64,000 nucleotides of DNA from Cyclobacterium sp. GTDB taxonomy: Bacteria > Bacteroidota > Bacteroidia > Cytophagales > Cyclobacteriaceae. Location of the stretch: NCBI RefSeq assembly GCF_014762705.1, contig NZ_JABURL010000094.1:1-64000 (forward strand), written 5' to 3'. Positions 17,845 to 28,406 of this stretch are shown here, in pieces (the stretch's first letter is position 1; the number at the start of each line of letters is the position of its first letter). The notes under the pieces are model-generated. The model saw only the letters and a program-made list of their open reading frames with translations. It was not told the DNA's origin and made no database searches. Made by a program: the position numbers and the translations under genes.

Positions 17845-19129
17845 AATGGATCGCCTGATCAAGGAAAAACTGGAAGATTACCATCCTGAATTTTCGGAAG
17901 CTGCCTGGACGGATTTTTTGCCACATCTGAAGAAAATTCCCTGGTGGAGAACCTGGTGGGCGGTTGTCCCTGTTTCAGGGTTATTTTTATTGGGAACTTT
18001 TATATACTTCCAATACCCCGGACCCGAAACACAACAAACCTCTTCCATTCAGATAGAAGAAAAAGCCCCAAATATTAATTCACTATCGGAGGGAACTGAC
18101 AAATCGAATCAACCCTTCCCTAATTACAATGAATCTGAGGGCTATAAAATCGAAAAGAATCAGGATTTATCAGAAGATTTAAACGAAGAAATTAAAGAAG
18201 AAAACCACGGGAACCCAACCGGAATAAAGGGCAATGCTGGAAAAAGAAAGAAAATAGCATTCCTAAAAAAATATTCAGAGGATAAAAAGAAGGCTTCTGC
18301 AGTAAATAATGTTAGATCAAAGCGACACTATTACAGTTACCGTCAGAAAAACCCTCAAAGCTATTTTAGCCTGGATACCCTGTCTCAGCAGGAACTGCTC
18401 CGTCACTTGCTGACAATTGAGGACAGCACCTCAAGCATTCCCTCTGCCACCGTGAAGGGGACTGGAGCCGTGTATAAAATTAAAGAGCCTTTACATTGGG
18501 ATCTAACCGTAAGTCCGGTTGTAAGTTGGCTTTATCCTGTAGATGGTTTCAGCACCACGCGCCTACCCTATTCGGAAGAATTATTTTCCTGGCGTTTTCC
18601 CGGATTGAATATGGCCTTGATAATCAACCAAAAGTGGTCTGTTTCTGCAGGGGTGTTGGGTGGCAATACCGACAATTATATTTCAATTGGTGAAGGCTAT
18701 CCTATTGAAAACCTGACGCATTTCCCCGATTGGTCAGAGGTAACCTATCCAGTAGGCCATATCTGGATCGAATCTAAGCAACTACTCTTTCCATTTTCCA
18801 TCAAATACCATCAAAAAATCATTGGTGATTTTGGTATGAACCTTAAAATTGGTCTACTGGCACATCATATTGGAGATCAAAAATTTGCTTACAATAAACC
18901 TATATTTGCCTCGTCTTTAGGCCTTTCTACTTCAGTTTCTCAAAACACATGGCAACTGTCTTACCTGGAGGGGGGCTTGGGTTTTACCTATGATTTGAGT
19001 AAGCGGTTTTCCACCTATTTAGAAGGTGAATATTGGAAAGGCATTCAACCCATTGGCGGTGAACAACACAAATACCATCTTATGGGCGTTTCAATTGGGG
19101 TTAATTATCATTTGTTTCCGAAAGAATAA
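17831..19129 (+). CDS. Membrane-anchored putative anti-sigma protein with C-terminal beta-rich domain
   Basis: The 432-residue protein has a short N-terminal cytoplasmic part (residues 1-35: acidic and basic, MDRLIKEKLEDYHPEF), one membrane helix (about 40-60, beginning TWWAVVPVSG), a long polar low-complexity linker (about 65-170, Lys/Glu/Asn-rich) and a C-terminal domain (about 215-432) with alternating strands and PorT/outer-membrane beta-barrel-like repeats, ending VSIGVNYHLF. Its ATG lies inside the sigma gene, so they are co-translated. The N-terminal part would bind the sigma factor. The family was not recognised with certainty; the role is inferred from layout and neighbour. Confidence 0.65.
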   Translation: MEKDKMDRLIKEKLEDYHPEFSEAAWTDFLPHLKKIPWWRTWWAVVPVSGLFLLGTFIYFQYPGPETQQTSSIQIEEKAPNINSLSEGTDKSNQPFPNYNESEGYKIEKNQDLSEDLNEEIKEENHGNPTGIKGNAGKRKKIAFLKKYSEDKKKASAVNNVRSKRHYYSYRQKNPQSYFSLDTLSQQELLRHLLTIEDSTSSIPSATVKGTGAVYKIKEPLHWDLTVSPVVSWLYPVDGFSTTRLPYSEELFSWRFPGLNMALIINQKWSVSAGVLGGNTDNYISIGEGYPIENLTHFPDWSEVTYPVGHIWIESKQLLFPFSIKYHQKIIGDFGMNLKIGLLAHHIGDQKFAYNKPIFASSLGLSTSVSQNTWQLSYLEGGLGFTYDLSKRFSTYLEGEYWKGIQPIGGEQHKYHLMGVSIGVNYHLFPKE

Positions 19130-19239
19130 AAATGGGTGCACAAATATCCAATGCTTTCTTTTAATAGCATTTTTTTTTACTTTTAGCCTTAACTGTAAAA
19201 TAACTATGGCCATATCGCCATGATACAATCCATTTAATT

Positions 19240-22182
19240 TTGCCCAAAATGCCATATAATTTATTCAAGTCAAGACCTGCCAGCTTTAGCATGGTCATCT
19301 TTTGCATGACTATCCTGGTCATCTCATTATTCACCCTCAGTTGTAAAAAAGAAGTTCAGGAGGAGCCTTTTTCATTGGGTGAAAAATATTATGATGACAG
19401 TACCGGGCTGTATTTACCTGAGGATTTAGAAGCCACCTTATGGGCGGAATCCCCCCAGTTTTTCAATCCCACGAATATGGATGTGGATGCAAAAGGGCGG
19501 ATTTGGGTGACAGAGGCACTCAATTACCGCTTGTTCCGGAATGATCCTGAAAAGTTTAAAAACCATGAATCGGGAGATCGGGTAATGATACTGGAAGACA
19601 AAGATGGAGACGGGGTGGCCGAAACTTCTAAGGTTTTCGTGCAAGACGAGGATTTAACCGCCCCATTGGGAATTTCTGTAATAGGCAACAAGGTCATTGT
19701 TTCCAGCGGGCCTTCCATTATCATTTATACCGATGAAAACGGCGATGACAAACCCGATAACAAAGAAGTGTTTTTAACCGGTTTTGGGGGCCTGGACCAT
19801 GACCATGGATTACATGCCGTGGTGGCCGGACCCGATGGGAAATATTACTTCAATGCCGGCAATGCAGGACCACACATTGTCACCGATAAAAGCAGCTGGA
19901 CGCTGCGATCAGGAAGTTTATACAATGGGGGTTCGCCGCATATGAAAGATAACGAACCGGGCATGGTCAGCGATGATGGCAAAATGTGGGTAGGTGGTAT
20001 TGCCTTAAGGGTTAATCCCGACGGCACCGGTATGAAAGTGCTGGGCCATAACTTCCGGAATTCTTACGAATTGGCCCTGGACTCCTATGGCAATATGTGG
20101 CAAAATGACAACGATGATGATGGCAACAAGGGCGTTCGCGTTTCCTGGCTGATGGAAGGCGGCAATATGGGCTATTTCAATACCGATGGATCCAGGAAAT
20201 GGCAGGCCGACCGGCGTCCCGGTCAAGCTACTGTAACCGCCCACTGGCACCAGGACGATCCCGGGGTAATTCCGCTCGGGGACAGCACAGGTGCCGGTTC
20301 TCCTACAGGTGTAACTTTCTACGAGAGTGATTTGATGGGGGAAAAATACCGGGGCACCTTACTGGCAGGGGAAGCAGGCAGAAATGTAATTTTGGCTTAC
20401 AAACCCGAAACCAAGGGTGCCGGATTTGTTTTAAAGCGACACAACCTGATCACCTCCCTTAGGGAAGAAGAGGTGGAAGAAGCCAAAAGTCGGGCCACGG
20501 ATGAAGATAAATCCAAATGGTTCCGTCCCAGCGATGTGCTGGTAGGAACGGATGGAGCCATCTATGTGGCCGATTGGTATGACGGTATGGTTGGAGGCCA
20601 TAGGATGATTGACAGTACGGGCTATGGCCGCATATACCGCATCACGCCTAAGGGTAAAAACCTCCCAAAACCTGAAATCGACCTCTCCACTACAAGCGGA
20701 CAAATAGTTGCTTTATTGAACCCGGCTGTCAATGTTCGGAATGCGGGCTTTGCCTTGCTGGCAGCACAAGGCAGCCAGGCCATTGAGGAGGTCAGGGCTG
20801 TTTTGGAAGATGACAACCCTTACCACCAGGCCAGGGCCATCTGGCTCTTGGCTCAAATGGGCGATGAAGGGGTTTTGGAAGTAGAAAAACAACTGGAAGC
20901 CGGAAATCCGGATCTGCGCTTGACTGCTTTCAGGGCTTTGCGTCAGGTTAAATCAGATATCTTACCCTATGCAGGGGAATTAAGTGCAGATCCCTCGCCT
21001 AAGGTCAGACGTGAGGTAGCAGTGGCCCTGAGGGATATGCCTCTGGAAGCGGTAGAAGAAACCTTGATTCAGTTGGCTTCCCAACACGAAGGTACAGACC
21101 GCTATTATGTAGAAGCCCTGGGATTGGCTATGGACGGAAAAGAAGCAGAAATTTATCCTGCCCTGGAACAGGAACTTGGATCTGATCCCATTAATTGGCA
21201 ACCTGGATATGCGGATTTGATGTGGCGCCTGCATCCCAGCCAGGCCATCCCCGGATTGAAAGAAAGGGCCATGACAAATCAACTAACCGCTGCCCAGAAA
21301 CAAAAAGCGGTTACCGCCCTGGGTTTTATCAATGAACAGGAAGCGGTAAATGCCATGCAGGAAATTGCGGCATCAGAAATTGCCGGTGTAAAGGACCAGG
21401 CTTTGTGGTGGCTGAGGTACAGGAGAAACAATGACTGGAACGGTTTTGATATGGAAATTCCGGAATTGAAAGCAAACCTCAGTCCTGAAATCCAGAAGGA
21501 GATGCTGGCTTTGAAATCCACTATTGAAAGTAGCAACGCCGCAACAGCCGAAAAAATTCAGGCAGCCAAAGCCATGGCCAGGGATAAAACCGGAGGACTG
21601 ATGCTCCTTGGACTGGCAGAAAAAGAAGCATTATCCCCTGAATTGAAAGCAGCCGTCAGCGAGGTGATTTTCGACAACCCGGAACAGGCCATTCAGGTGC
21701 TGGCAGGAGATTATTTTGACCATCCATCCCCTGAAACAGCTTACTCCCTTGCCAACATCACGGCATTGGACAGTGACCCCGTAAAAGGAAAACAAATATA
21801 CCAGGGCAAATGTGCCACCTGCCACCAAATAGGGAATGAAGGCAGGAATATCGGACCAAACCTGAGCATGATTGGGGCCAAGCTGGATCAGGAAGGCTTA
21901 TTGGATGCGATCACCAATCCAAGTGCCGGGGTAGCCTTTGGTTATGAAATGTGGCTTATCACTTTAAAAGATGGGACGGTGGCTGCAGGCTTCCTGCAGG
22001 CGGATGGGCCGATAGTCGTACTGGAAGGAATGCAAAATGAGGCTTATAACATTTCCTCAGAAGACATTGCATCCCGGAAAAGGTTCAATACCAGCATCAT
22101 GCCTGATCCCGCACAACTGGACATGAATGAAGCAGATTTGGCTCATCTTACGGCTTATTTGAGCGGATTACGTTCAGAGTAG
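19240..22182 (+). CDS. PVC-type cytochrome c lipoprotein with beta-propeller dehydrogenase-like and HEAT-like domains
   Basis: The 980-residue protein starts with a lipoprotein signal (LFTLSC). Residues about 45-480 form a six-bladed beta-propeller of the soluble glucose dehydrogenase/PVC membrane-bound dehydrogenase type (WVTEALNYRLF, HGLHAVVAGPDGK, GDSTGAGSPTG, VADWYDG). Residues about 490-840 are HEAT-like helical repeats, and a cytochrome c domain follows with heme site CATCH (Cys858-Cys861-His862) and a distal Met in the C-terminus. Family members are thought to be periplasmic sugar or alcohol dehydrogenases that pass electrons to a cytochrome. It is followed by the GguC/AraD1 gene after 62 bases. 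Confidence 0.87.
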   Translation: MPKMPYNLFKSRPASFSMVIFCMTILVISLFTLSCKKEVQEEPFSLGEKYYDDSTGLYLPEDLEATLWAESPQFFNPTNMDVDAKGRIWVTEALNYRLFRNDPEKFKNHESGDRVMILEDKDGDGVAETSKVFVQDEDLTAPLGISVIGNKVIVSSGPSIIIYTDENGDDKPDNKEVFLTGFGGLDHDHGLHAVVAGPDGKYYFNAGNAGPHIVTDKSSWTLRSGSLYNGGSPHMKDNEPGMVSDDGKMWVGGIALRVNPDGTGMKVLGHNFRNSYELALDSYGNMWQNDNDDDGNKGVRVSWLMEGGNMGYFNTDGSRKWQADRRPGQATVTAHWHQDDPGVIPLGDSTGAGSPTGVTFYESDLMGEKYRGTLLAGEAGRNVILAYKPETKGAGFVLKRHNLITSLREEEVEEAKSRATDEDKSKWFRPSDVLVGTDGAIYVADWYDGMVGGHRMIDSTGYGRIYRITPKGKNLPKPEIDLSTTSGQIVALLNPAVNVRNAGFALLAAQGSQAIEEVRAVLEDDNPYHQARAIWLLAQMGDEGVLEVEKQLEAGNPDLRLTAFRALRQVKSDILPYAGELSADPSPKVRREVAVALRDMPLEAVEETLIQLASQHEGTDRYYVEALGLAMDGKEAEIYPALEQELGSDPINWQPGYADLMWRLHPSQAIPGLKERAMTNQLTAAQKQKAVTALGFINEQEAVNAMQEIAASEIAGVKDQALWWLRYRRNNDWNGFDMEIPELKANLSPEIQKEMLALKSTIESSNAATAEKIQAAKAMARDKTGGLMLLGLAEKEALSPELKAAVSEVIFDNPEQAIQVLAGDYFDHPSPETAYSLANITALDSDPVKGKQIYQGKCATCHQIGNEGRNIGPNLSMIGAKLDQEGLLDAITNPSAGVAFGYEMWLITLKDGTVAAGFLQADGPIVVLEGMQNEAYNISSEDIASRKRFNTSIMPDPAQLDMNEADLAHLTAYLSGLRSE

Positions 22183-22244
22183 GATTCAGACCCAATTTTT
22201 AATATTGGATCATGATTACGCCTCTATCAACTTAAATCAATCCC

Positions 22245-23207
22245 ATGAGAATTGTACAATTTAAAAATAAGGATTCTGCTTCTCAGGTAGGGATGGTAGA
22301 AAGAGACTATCTCCGTATAGTAAAAGGAATATCCAGTACCTATGCCCTGACCCAAAAAGTATTTGAGACAGGAAAATCCATTTCAGATCTGGTAGAAGAA
22401 CATTTGGGAAGGGAAACCCAAGCCTATGAACCGCTTATTGCGAATAATCAAATCCAATTGCCCCTTTCACATCCGGACCCTTACCGGTCGTGGATTACGG
22501 GAACAGGCCTGACCCATCTGGGATCGGCTGCTTCCCGGGACAAAATGCACCAAAAACTTGAAAGCAGTAAGCCCGACGAACTGACAGATTCCATGAAGAT
22601 GTTTCAGATGGGATTGGAAGGTGGAAAAATGCATGGGCATGATCCTGGAGTTCAGCCCGAGTGGTTTTACAAAGGCAATGGACTTTGTGTGGTACCTTCG
22701 GGACATACCCTGGTTTCCCCTCCCTTTGCCCTTGATGGAGGAGAGGAACCCGAACTGGCTGGACTGTATGTTATCGACCCGCATGGCAAGCCGTTTCGGG
22801 TTGGTTTTACCCTGGGCAATGAATTTTCGGACCATAAAATGGAAAAAATCAATTACCTCTACCTGGCCCATTCCAAACTCAGGCCCAGTGCATATGGGCC
22901 GGAACTGCTTGTCAGCGATCTACCGGATCACTTACAGGGGCTGAGTTCCATCAAAAGAGGCGATAAAGTAGTTTGGCAAAAAGAATTTCTTACCGGCAAT
23001 GCCAATATGAGTCATAATATCGCCAACCTGGAACACCACCATTTCAAATATGAGCTTTTCAGACAGCCTGGCGATGTACATGTGCATTATTTTGGTACTG
23101 CAGTAGCCAGTTTTGCGGATGGCATAGAAGTGCAGGATGGAGACCGGTTTGAAATATCCATTCCGGAAATGGGAAAACCATTGATCAACCCTTTAAAGCA
23201 GTTGTAG
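22245..23207 (+). CDS. GguC/AraD1 family protein (fumarylacetoacetate hydrolase fold)
   Basis: The 320-residue cytosolic protein has the fumarylacetoacetate hydrolase fold with conserved ITGTGLTHLGSAASRD, GGEEPELAG, FTLGNEFSDHKMEK and the C-terminal HVHYFGTAVASFADG. This combination is characteristic of the AraD1/GguC group; members have been linked to 2-keto-3-deoxy-L-pentonate dehydratase activity in oxidative L-arabinose breakdown. Here it lies directly downstream of a periplasmic dehydrogenase-like protein, consistent with a non-phosphorylating sugar route: oxidation in the periplasm, then dehydration in the cytosol (inference). A 2-keto-acid aldolase or dehydrogenase partner is not in the window. 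Confidence 0.85.
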   Translation: MRIVQFKNKDSASQVGMVERDYLRIVKGISSTYALTQKVFETGKSISDLVEEHLGRETQAYEPLIANNQIQLPLSHPDPYRSWITGTGLTHLGSAASRDKMHQKLESSKPDELTDSMKMFQMGLEGGKMHGHDPGVQPEWFYKGNGLCVVPSGHTLVSPPFALDGGEEPELAGLYVIDPHGKPFRVGFTLGNEFSDHKMEKINYLYLAHSKLRPSAYGPELLVSDLPDHLQGLSSIKRGDKVVWQKEFLTGNANMSHNIANLEHHHFKYELFRQPGDVHVHYFGTAVASFADGIEVQDGDRFEISIPEMGKPLINPLKQL

Positions 23208-23702
23208 CTCTATCTTAGCATCCGACCCTTTACTTCAGATCATTTCTTGTTAAGGTATTACAAACAAGTCCCATAGAAGAATTGGATGTGCCAATTTAAG
23301 GCAGCACCTGAGGTAAAGACCGAATAGGCGTAATAAGATAAGGGAGCTGGCTGGATCTGGTACTTTACGGGGAAAAAGCAATAAAAACAAGTACCTGCAA
23401 AGCCAAAAACATAGGTTCTGCCGCATGGTTTTGAATTGGAGTCCTGTCTTTATTTTTGAGCTTTTCTAGCAATTGCCAGGTACCTATTGAGTCTTAGCTT
23501 ACCTCAGGATCAGAGATCCCGGATTATTGGGTTAAGTTTGTCCAAGATACAAATTAAACCCACGACCTGAAACTAAATGGCAAATGGGACGAACATCTGT
23601 TTCACATTGGGTCATTGCCCTGTCAATTTATTTTCGTAGAAGAAAGGTGCTTTTCCTATTCGAAAACAGGATTGAAGCCGCAGCGTATTTTACGGTATTC
23701 TT
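23208..23702. other. Convergent intergenic region, no gene seen
   Basis: The 495 bases between the stops of the GguC gene (plus) and the nitrilase gene (minus) contain no frame with recognisable protein features and no clear terminator hairpin. Its size and mixed composition suggest decayed coding DNA, but I recognise nothing in any frame. Confidence 0.4.
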
Positions 23703-24704
23703 TTAGTAAATACTGGTTCGGTCGGCTGATTTGGGATCTGCAATTACTTCCCCGCTGTTCAATTTTCCCTGAATAGCATTTGGTCGAAAAGGTTTGCTCG
23801 CATCATAATAATTTCGAGACAGATCAATATCTGATATCAGCACTCCTGGCTCATTTGGGGGGAGCTTATTTTGTATCAGTCCATCCGGCGTAATGAAATG
23901 ACCCGGCCAACTTTCCGGAGCCGAAGAATTGGTCAAGGACATATAAAAATAGTTGGAAGCCGCCATTGCTTGCGATGTAACAGGCATGATCAAGGGGTGA
24001 ATACTTCCCTTTTTCTGCCGGGCGTTATAAAATGATTGGAAAACAATATCTGCATTTAGATTTCTGTATTCCCGATACAGTTCCGGAAACCTGATATCGT
24101 AGCATATCAGCAACCCACAGGTAACACCGTTTAGCTGAAAGGTAACAAAATGATCACCGGGTGAAAAGTAATTCAAATCACCGGAGGTGCAAAACCGTTT
24201 ATCATATCTGTCTACAACCTCACCGGAAGCATTGATGACATACAAGCTATTGTGCGGCTTGTTTCCCTCGCTTAACTGATGCATGGATCCTAAAACCACC
24301 CAAAGACTCAGCTCTTTTGCCAAATTTCTGATCGAGTCGGTTGCATGAAACAATTCTTCCCAATTGAAATCGTCTATTGAATGCATGTCCACACCAGGGT
24401 ATCCCGATAATGCGCATTCCGGAAAATGAACGATATCTGCCTTCTTGAGTTTTGCTTCGACCATTTGCCGCTTTATCCAGCCGTAATTATCTAATATGTT
24501 TGCTGAAATAGGAAATTGGCAGGAAGCTATCCGGATTTTTCCACTTTCAGAAACAGTTGACATTCGTGCACTACCAGGCTCAGTCCCCAAATGGACAATT
24601 GAGTTTCCCTGCCTCGCCCAGCCCAAATCGACTGCCGAAGAATAAATTATCAGAAACATCCAAAGGTATAAGTGAAGCCGGGTTAAATTATTTTTCTTTT
24701 CCAC
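23703..24704 (-). CDS. Secreted carbon-nitrogen hydrolase (nitrilase superfamily)
   Basis: The 333-residue protein has an N-terminal signal or anchor (about residues 11-30) and a nitrilase-superfamily domain from about residue 56. The triad is complete: Glu96 (FPECALSGYPG), Lys169 (RYDKRFC) and Cys201 (LLICYDIRFPE). These enzymes hydrolyse amides, carbamoyl groups or nitriles through a thioester intermediate. Export is unusual, since most members are cytosolic, although the hydrophobic start followed by about 25 polar residues is clear. The next gene on the same strand (upstream, 24795) is a secreted esterase. Confidence 0.88.
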   Translation of the reverse strand: MEKKNNLTRLHLYLWMFLIIYSSAVDLGWARQGNSIVHLGTEPGSARMSTVSESGKIRIASCQFPISANILDNYGWIKRQMVEAKLKKADIVHFPECALSGYPGVDMHSIDDFNWEELFHATDSIRNLAKELSLWVVLGSMHQLSEGNKPHNSLYVINASGEVVDRYDKRFCTSGDLNYFSPGDHFVTFQLNGVTCGLLICYDIRFPELYREYRNLNADIVFQSFYNARQKKGSIHPLIMPVTSQAMAASNYFYMSLTNSSAPESWPGHFITPDGLIQNKLPPNEPGVLISDIDLSRNYYDASKPFRPNAIQGKLNSGEVIADPKSADRTSIY

Positions 24705-24794
24705 GATTATTCAGAATAGGGACAAATTGTTCAAAACCAATTGAATATACAAAAAAAAATAATTATCTGCCAGTCTGTACAAAGTTTCAATAAG

Positions 24795-25685
<891 letters not shown>

Positions 25686-25702
25686 CTATTGGCTTTTTGT
25701 TT

Positions 25703-26704
25703 TTATTTCATATGGGGATTTCTCAGGCTGGGAAAATCAGCAGTAGGAAAATCAGGTGGAACCGGAAAATCCACCTTGCCAGTTGCCAGCCATTCGGCTA
25801 CCCTCACTACGGTGGTTTGATACCCCACGCAGCGGTAAGCCGGGGGATAGGTTTCCCCTTCCCAAAGGTGTCCTAAACTGGAATTGTACACTTTGCCTTT
25901 TCCGTAACCCACCACCCACTCTACAGGCCAGTTTTGATGGGTACTAGTGCTGTCATAAGCATAAGACAGTACCTCAATATTTTTAGCATCACCTCGGGGA
26001 AAGTAATAAACTTCGGTATTTACCGTCTGCCAGGCATCCGGATATCCCTGATTGATTGGGTGTCTGTTTAAAATTTGGATAAGGGCATTGAAACGGTCAC
26101 CATGCCCGGTGCCTCTCCCCTCACCCGGGGGGTATCGTTTTACATTTCCCTGTGAGTCAATTTCCAATGCCGTACCCACCGATTGGGATCTCCAACCCAA
26201 CCCTATCATTTCATTGTAAGCTTCCCAATGGGCAAATGCGTTGTTCGCCGAATGAAGGATATATAATCCACCTCCCTTGGCCACGTATTTTTCTAATGCC
26301 CTTTCGGCTTCTTTGGGCCACCTTAAGCTGGAATTATGGATATTATTGGTGTTTTGAATGACCACGGTATATTTGTCAAATTTGGGAAGCCACGATTTCC
26401 TTGCTATGCTGTCTTTAGGAACTGTGCTTATGTCAACTTTAAATAATCCGCTTTCTTCCAAAATCCATTGCGTAACGGTCGATGTTTGTTGCCAATCGTG
26501 GTTCCTGAACCCATCCACAATTAAAACGGCAAGCTTTTCGTTCTGCTGGGCCTGAATTTCGGGATTAATTACCAAAAATAAATTTATCAAAAACACCAAC
26601 CGGATCCAATGCACCAAAATAGATCGTCCACCAAAATTACTGAAGAAGGAAATGATGTGTCCCATGGGTTTTTGGATAATTGGGTAGATTTTCAAAATTA
26701 ACAT
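25703..26704 (-). CDS. ThuA domain-containing protein
   Basis: The protein has a hydrophobic N-terminus and then a ThuA-like glutamine amidotransferase-type fold: KLAVLIVDGFRNHDWQQ, KYVAKGGGLYILHSANNAF, RGTGHGDRF and the C-terminal PVEWVVGYGKGKVYNSSLGH with final TTVVRVAEWLATG. The frame allows starts at 26704 or at Met14 (26665). The hydrophobic helix at residues about 33-52 then acts as signal peptide ending EIQAQ. ThuA proteins are linked to trehalose/sucrose use and to periplasmic 3-keto-sugar metabolism. The nearby secreted esterase and sulfatase fit that setting. The catalytic role is not established. Confidence 0.85.
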   Translation of the reverse strand: MLILKIYPIIQKPMGHIISFFSNFGGRSILVHWIRLVFLINLFLVINPEIQAQQNEKLAVLIVDGFRNHDWQQTSTVTQWILEESGLFKVDISTVPKDSIARKSWLPKFDKYTVVIQNTNNIHNSSLRWPKEAERALEKYVAKGGGLYILHSANNAFAHWEAYNEMIGLGWRSQSVGTALEIDSQGNVKRYPPGEGRGTGHGDRFNALIQILNRHPINQGYPDAWQTVNTEVYYFPRGDAKNIEVLSYAYDSTSTHQNWPVEWVVGYGKGKVYNSSLGHLWEGETYPPAYRCVGYQTTVVRVAEWLATGKVDFPVPPDFPTADFPSLRNPHMK

Positions 26705-26951
26705 TCAAGTTAATCTAAAAAATATAATTAAGTTCAATATTCGGTAAATAAAAACATGATTTGGGAGCCGTAATGGCAAAAAGAAGGGTTGTTTTTGGCA
26801 GATGAAAAGTATTGGCCTTCGACAAGCTCAGGCACCACAGGGACCAGGTTGGGAGATAGAACTTAAGGAATACAAAGTATTTAAACCAACCTATTCATTA
26901 ACTCCTGGCAAATCCTTTCTTGCTTCCATGTCAAATCCAATTGCTGCCTAC

Positions 26952-28403
26952 TTATTCACTTTGCTCTTTTTTTTGTTTTCGGAAATAATCATTGTTGTCA
27001 TAGCGGGATGTCGCAGCCCACTTCACGTTGATTTTTGGTAGGTACTGCGCCAGCTCCGATTTGACAGGTGCAAATTTTTCCTCAGTGGCTACATTGTACC
27101 ACTCATTTGGATCTGCCGCCAGGTCATACAATTCTTCGGAACCATCCTCATAGCGGATGTAGCGATATTCCTGGCTGACAACCGCATGGTTGTTCCGGGC
27201 CCATGTAGTAATTGCAGGGGTTGCCCATTTACTCTTGGGATTTTCCAGCAAGGGAAAGATGCTTTCGGCTTCAATATTTGGGGGGTTGGGGAGCTTGGCC
27301 AGGTCCGTAAGTGTCGGATAAATCGAGAATAACTCCACAGGAGCGTCCACACGCTGGTTTTTTGGGATTCCGGGACCGGCAAAGATCAGTGGGGAGATGG
27401 TGGCCCTGTTCCAAAGTGCCACTTTGGCAAAGGTGCCTTTTTCTCCCAGCCGGTAGCCATGATCAGACCAGAGTACCACAATGGTATTTTCCGCATGGGG
27501 ACTTTCTTCCAAGGCATTCAACAACTCCCCAATATAGTGGTCAACAAAAGATACACAAGCCAGATAAGCATGAAGTATATTTTTCCATTGCCCGTTTTCT
27601 ATGGCCCATTCTGTCGTAGGCATCATGGGTAAATCATCAATTTTCAAGGCTATCTCTGGCAGGTCATCCCTGTCATTTTTAAGGTATGCCGGGTAATGGA
27701 TCTTTGTTCTGTCGTAAAGGTCAAACCATTTTTGCGGTACATGCCAAGGCACATGAGGACGAAGAAAACCCACGGAGAGGAAAAAGGGTTGATCATATTC
27801 TTTTTGAATCCTTTCAATGGCCCATTTGGCCGATCGGTAATCCGGCATCTGATCGTCTCTTTCGGGGAAGGCACCCCAGTCCGTGGAGGTGCCCTTTTTG
27901 TCCCAATGGAAGCTTTGTGCCGGTGCCGGACCAAAGCCAGGCTCCCTGCCCCCGCTTTCATCCAATAAGCCGTCGGGCGCATGGTTATGGAAAATTTTTC
28001 CCACACCCATGGTATAATAGCCGGCATCCTTAAAATATTGATGCATGAAAGTGGCCTGTTGGGTGGCTTCGTTAGTTTCCTTGATTTGGTTGTCCTGGAT
28101 AAAACCATAAATCCCCGTAGTGGAAGGCCTCAAGCCGGTCATAATGGCCATTCTGGAGGGACTGCACATGGGTGCCTGGCATTGGGCGTTGCCAAACAAA
28201 ACACCCCTGGAAATCAGACGGTCCAGATTGGGGGTCAAGGCATCCGGATGGCCCATTCCACCGATAAAATCGTTCAGATCGTCCACGGAGATCATCAGGA
28301 TATTGGGTGGCGAAGCTTGCCGGGCCTGTAACAAGCCCGTGTTTAAAACAAATAGGAAAATTAAAAAGGAAAAAACAGGATAGTTTTTTTTCATTACCGG
28401 CAA
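26952..28403 (-). CDS. Secreted sulfatase (S1 family, iduronate-2-sulfatase-like)
   Basis: The 483-residue protein has a signal peptide (hydrophobic stretch in the first 28 residues; Met4 is an equally plausible start) and the sulfatase N-terminus NILMISVDDLNDF with metal-binding Asp41-Asp42. Cys80 of the CSPSR motif (80-84) is the residue converted to formylglycine. Downstream, LWSDHGYRLGEKGTFAKVALW provides the Asp-His metal and substrate ligands. The LNDF and GFLRPHVPWHVP patterns resemble S1_7-type iduronate-2-sulfatases. A formylglycine-generating enzyme is not in the window. A small membrane protein gene lies directly upstream. Confidence 0.93.
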   Translation of the reverse strand: MPVMKKNYPVFSFLIFLFVLNTGLLQARQASPPNILMISVDDLNDFIGGMGHPDALTPNLDRLISRGVLFGNAQCQAPMCSPSRMAIMTGLRPSTTGIYGFIQDNQIKETNEATQQATFMHQYFKDAGYYTMGVGKIFHNHAPDGLLDESGGREPGFGPAPAQSFHWDKKGTSTDWGAFPERDDQMPDYRSAKWAIERIQKEYDQPFFLSVGFLRPHVPWHVPQKWFDLYDRTKIHYPAYLKNDRDDLPEIALKIDDLPMMPTTEWAIENGQWKNILHAYLACVSFVDHYIGELLNALEESPHAENTIVVLWSDHGYRLGEKGTFAKVALWNRATISPLIFAGPGIPKNQRVDAPVELFSIYPTLTDLAKLPNPPNIEAESIFPLLENPKSKWATPAITTWARNNHAVVSQEYRYIRYEDGSEELYDLAADPNEWYNVATEEKFAPVKSELAQYLPKINVKWAATSRYDNNDYFRKQKKEQSE

Positions 28404-28406
28404 AAT

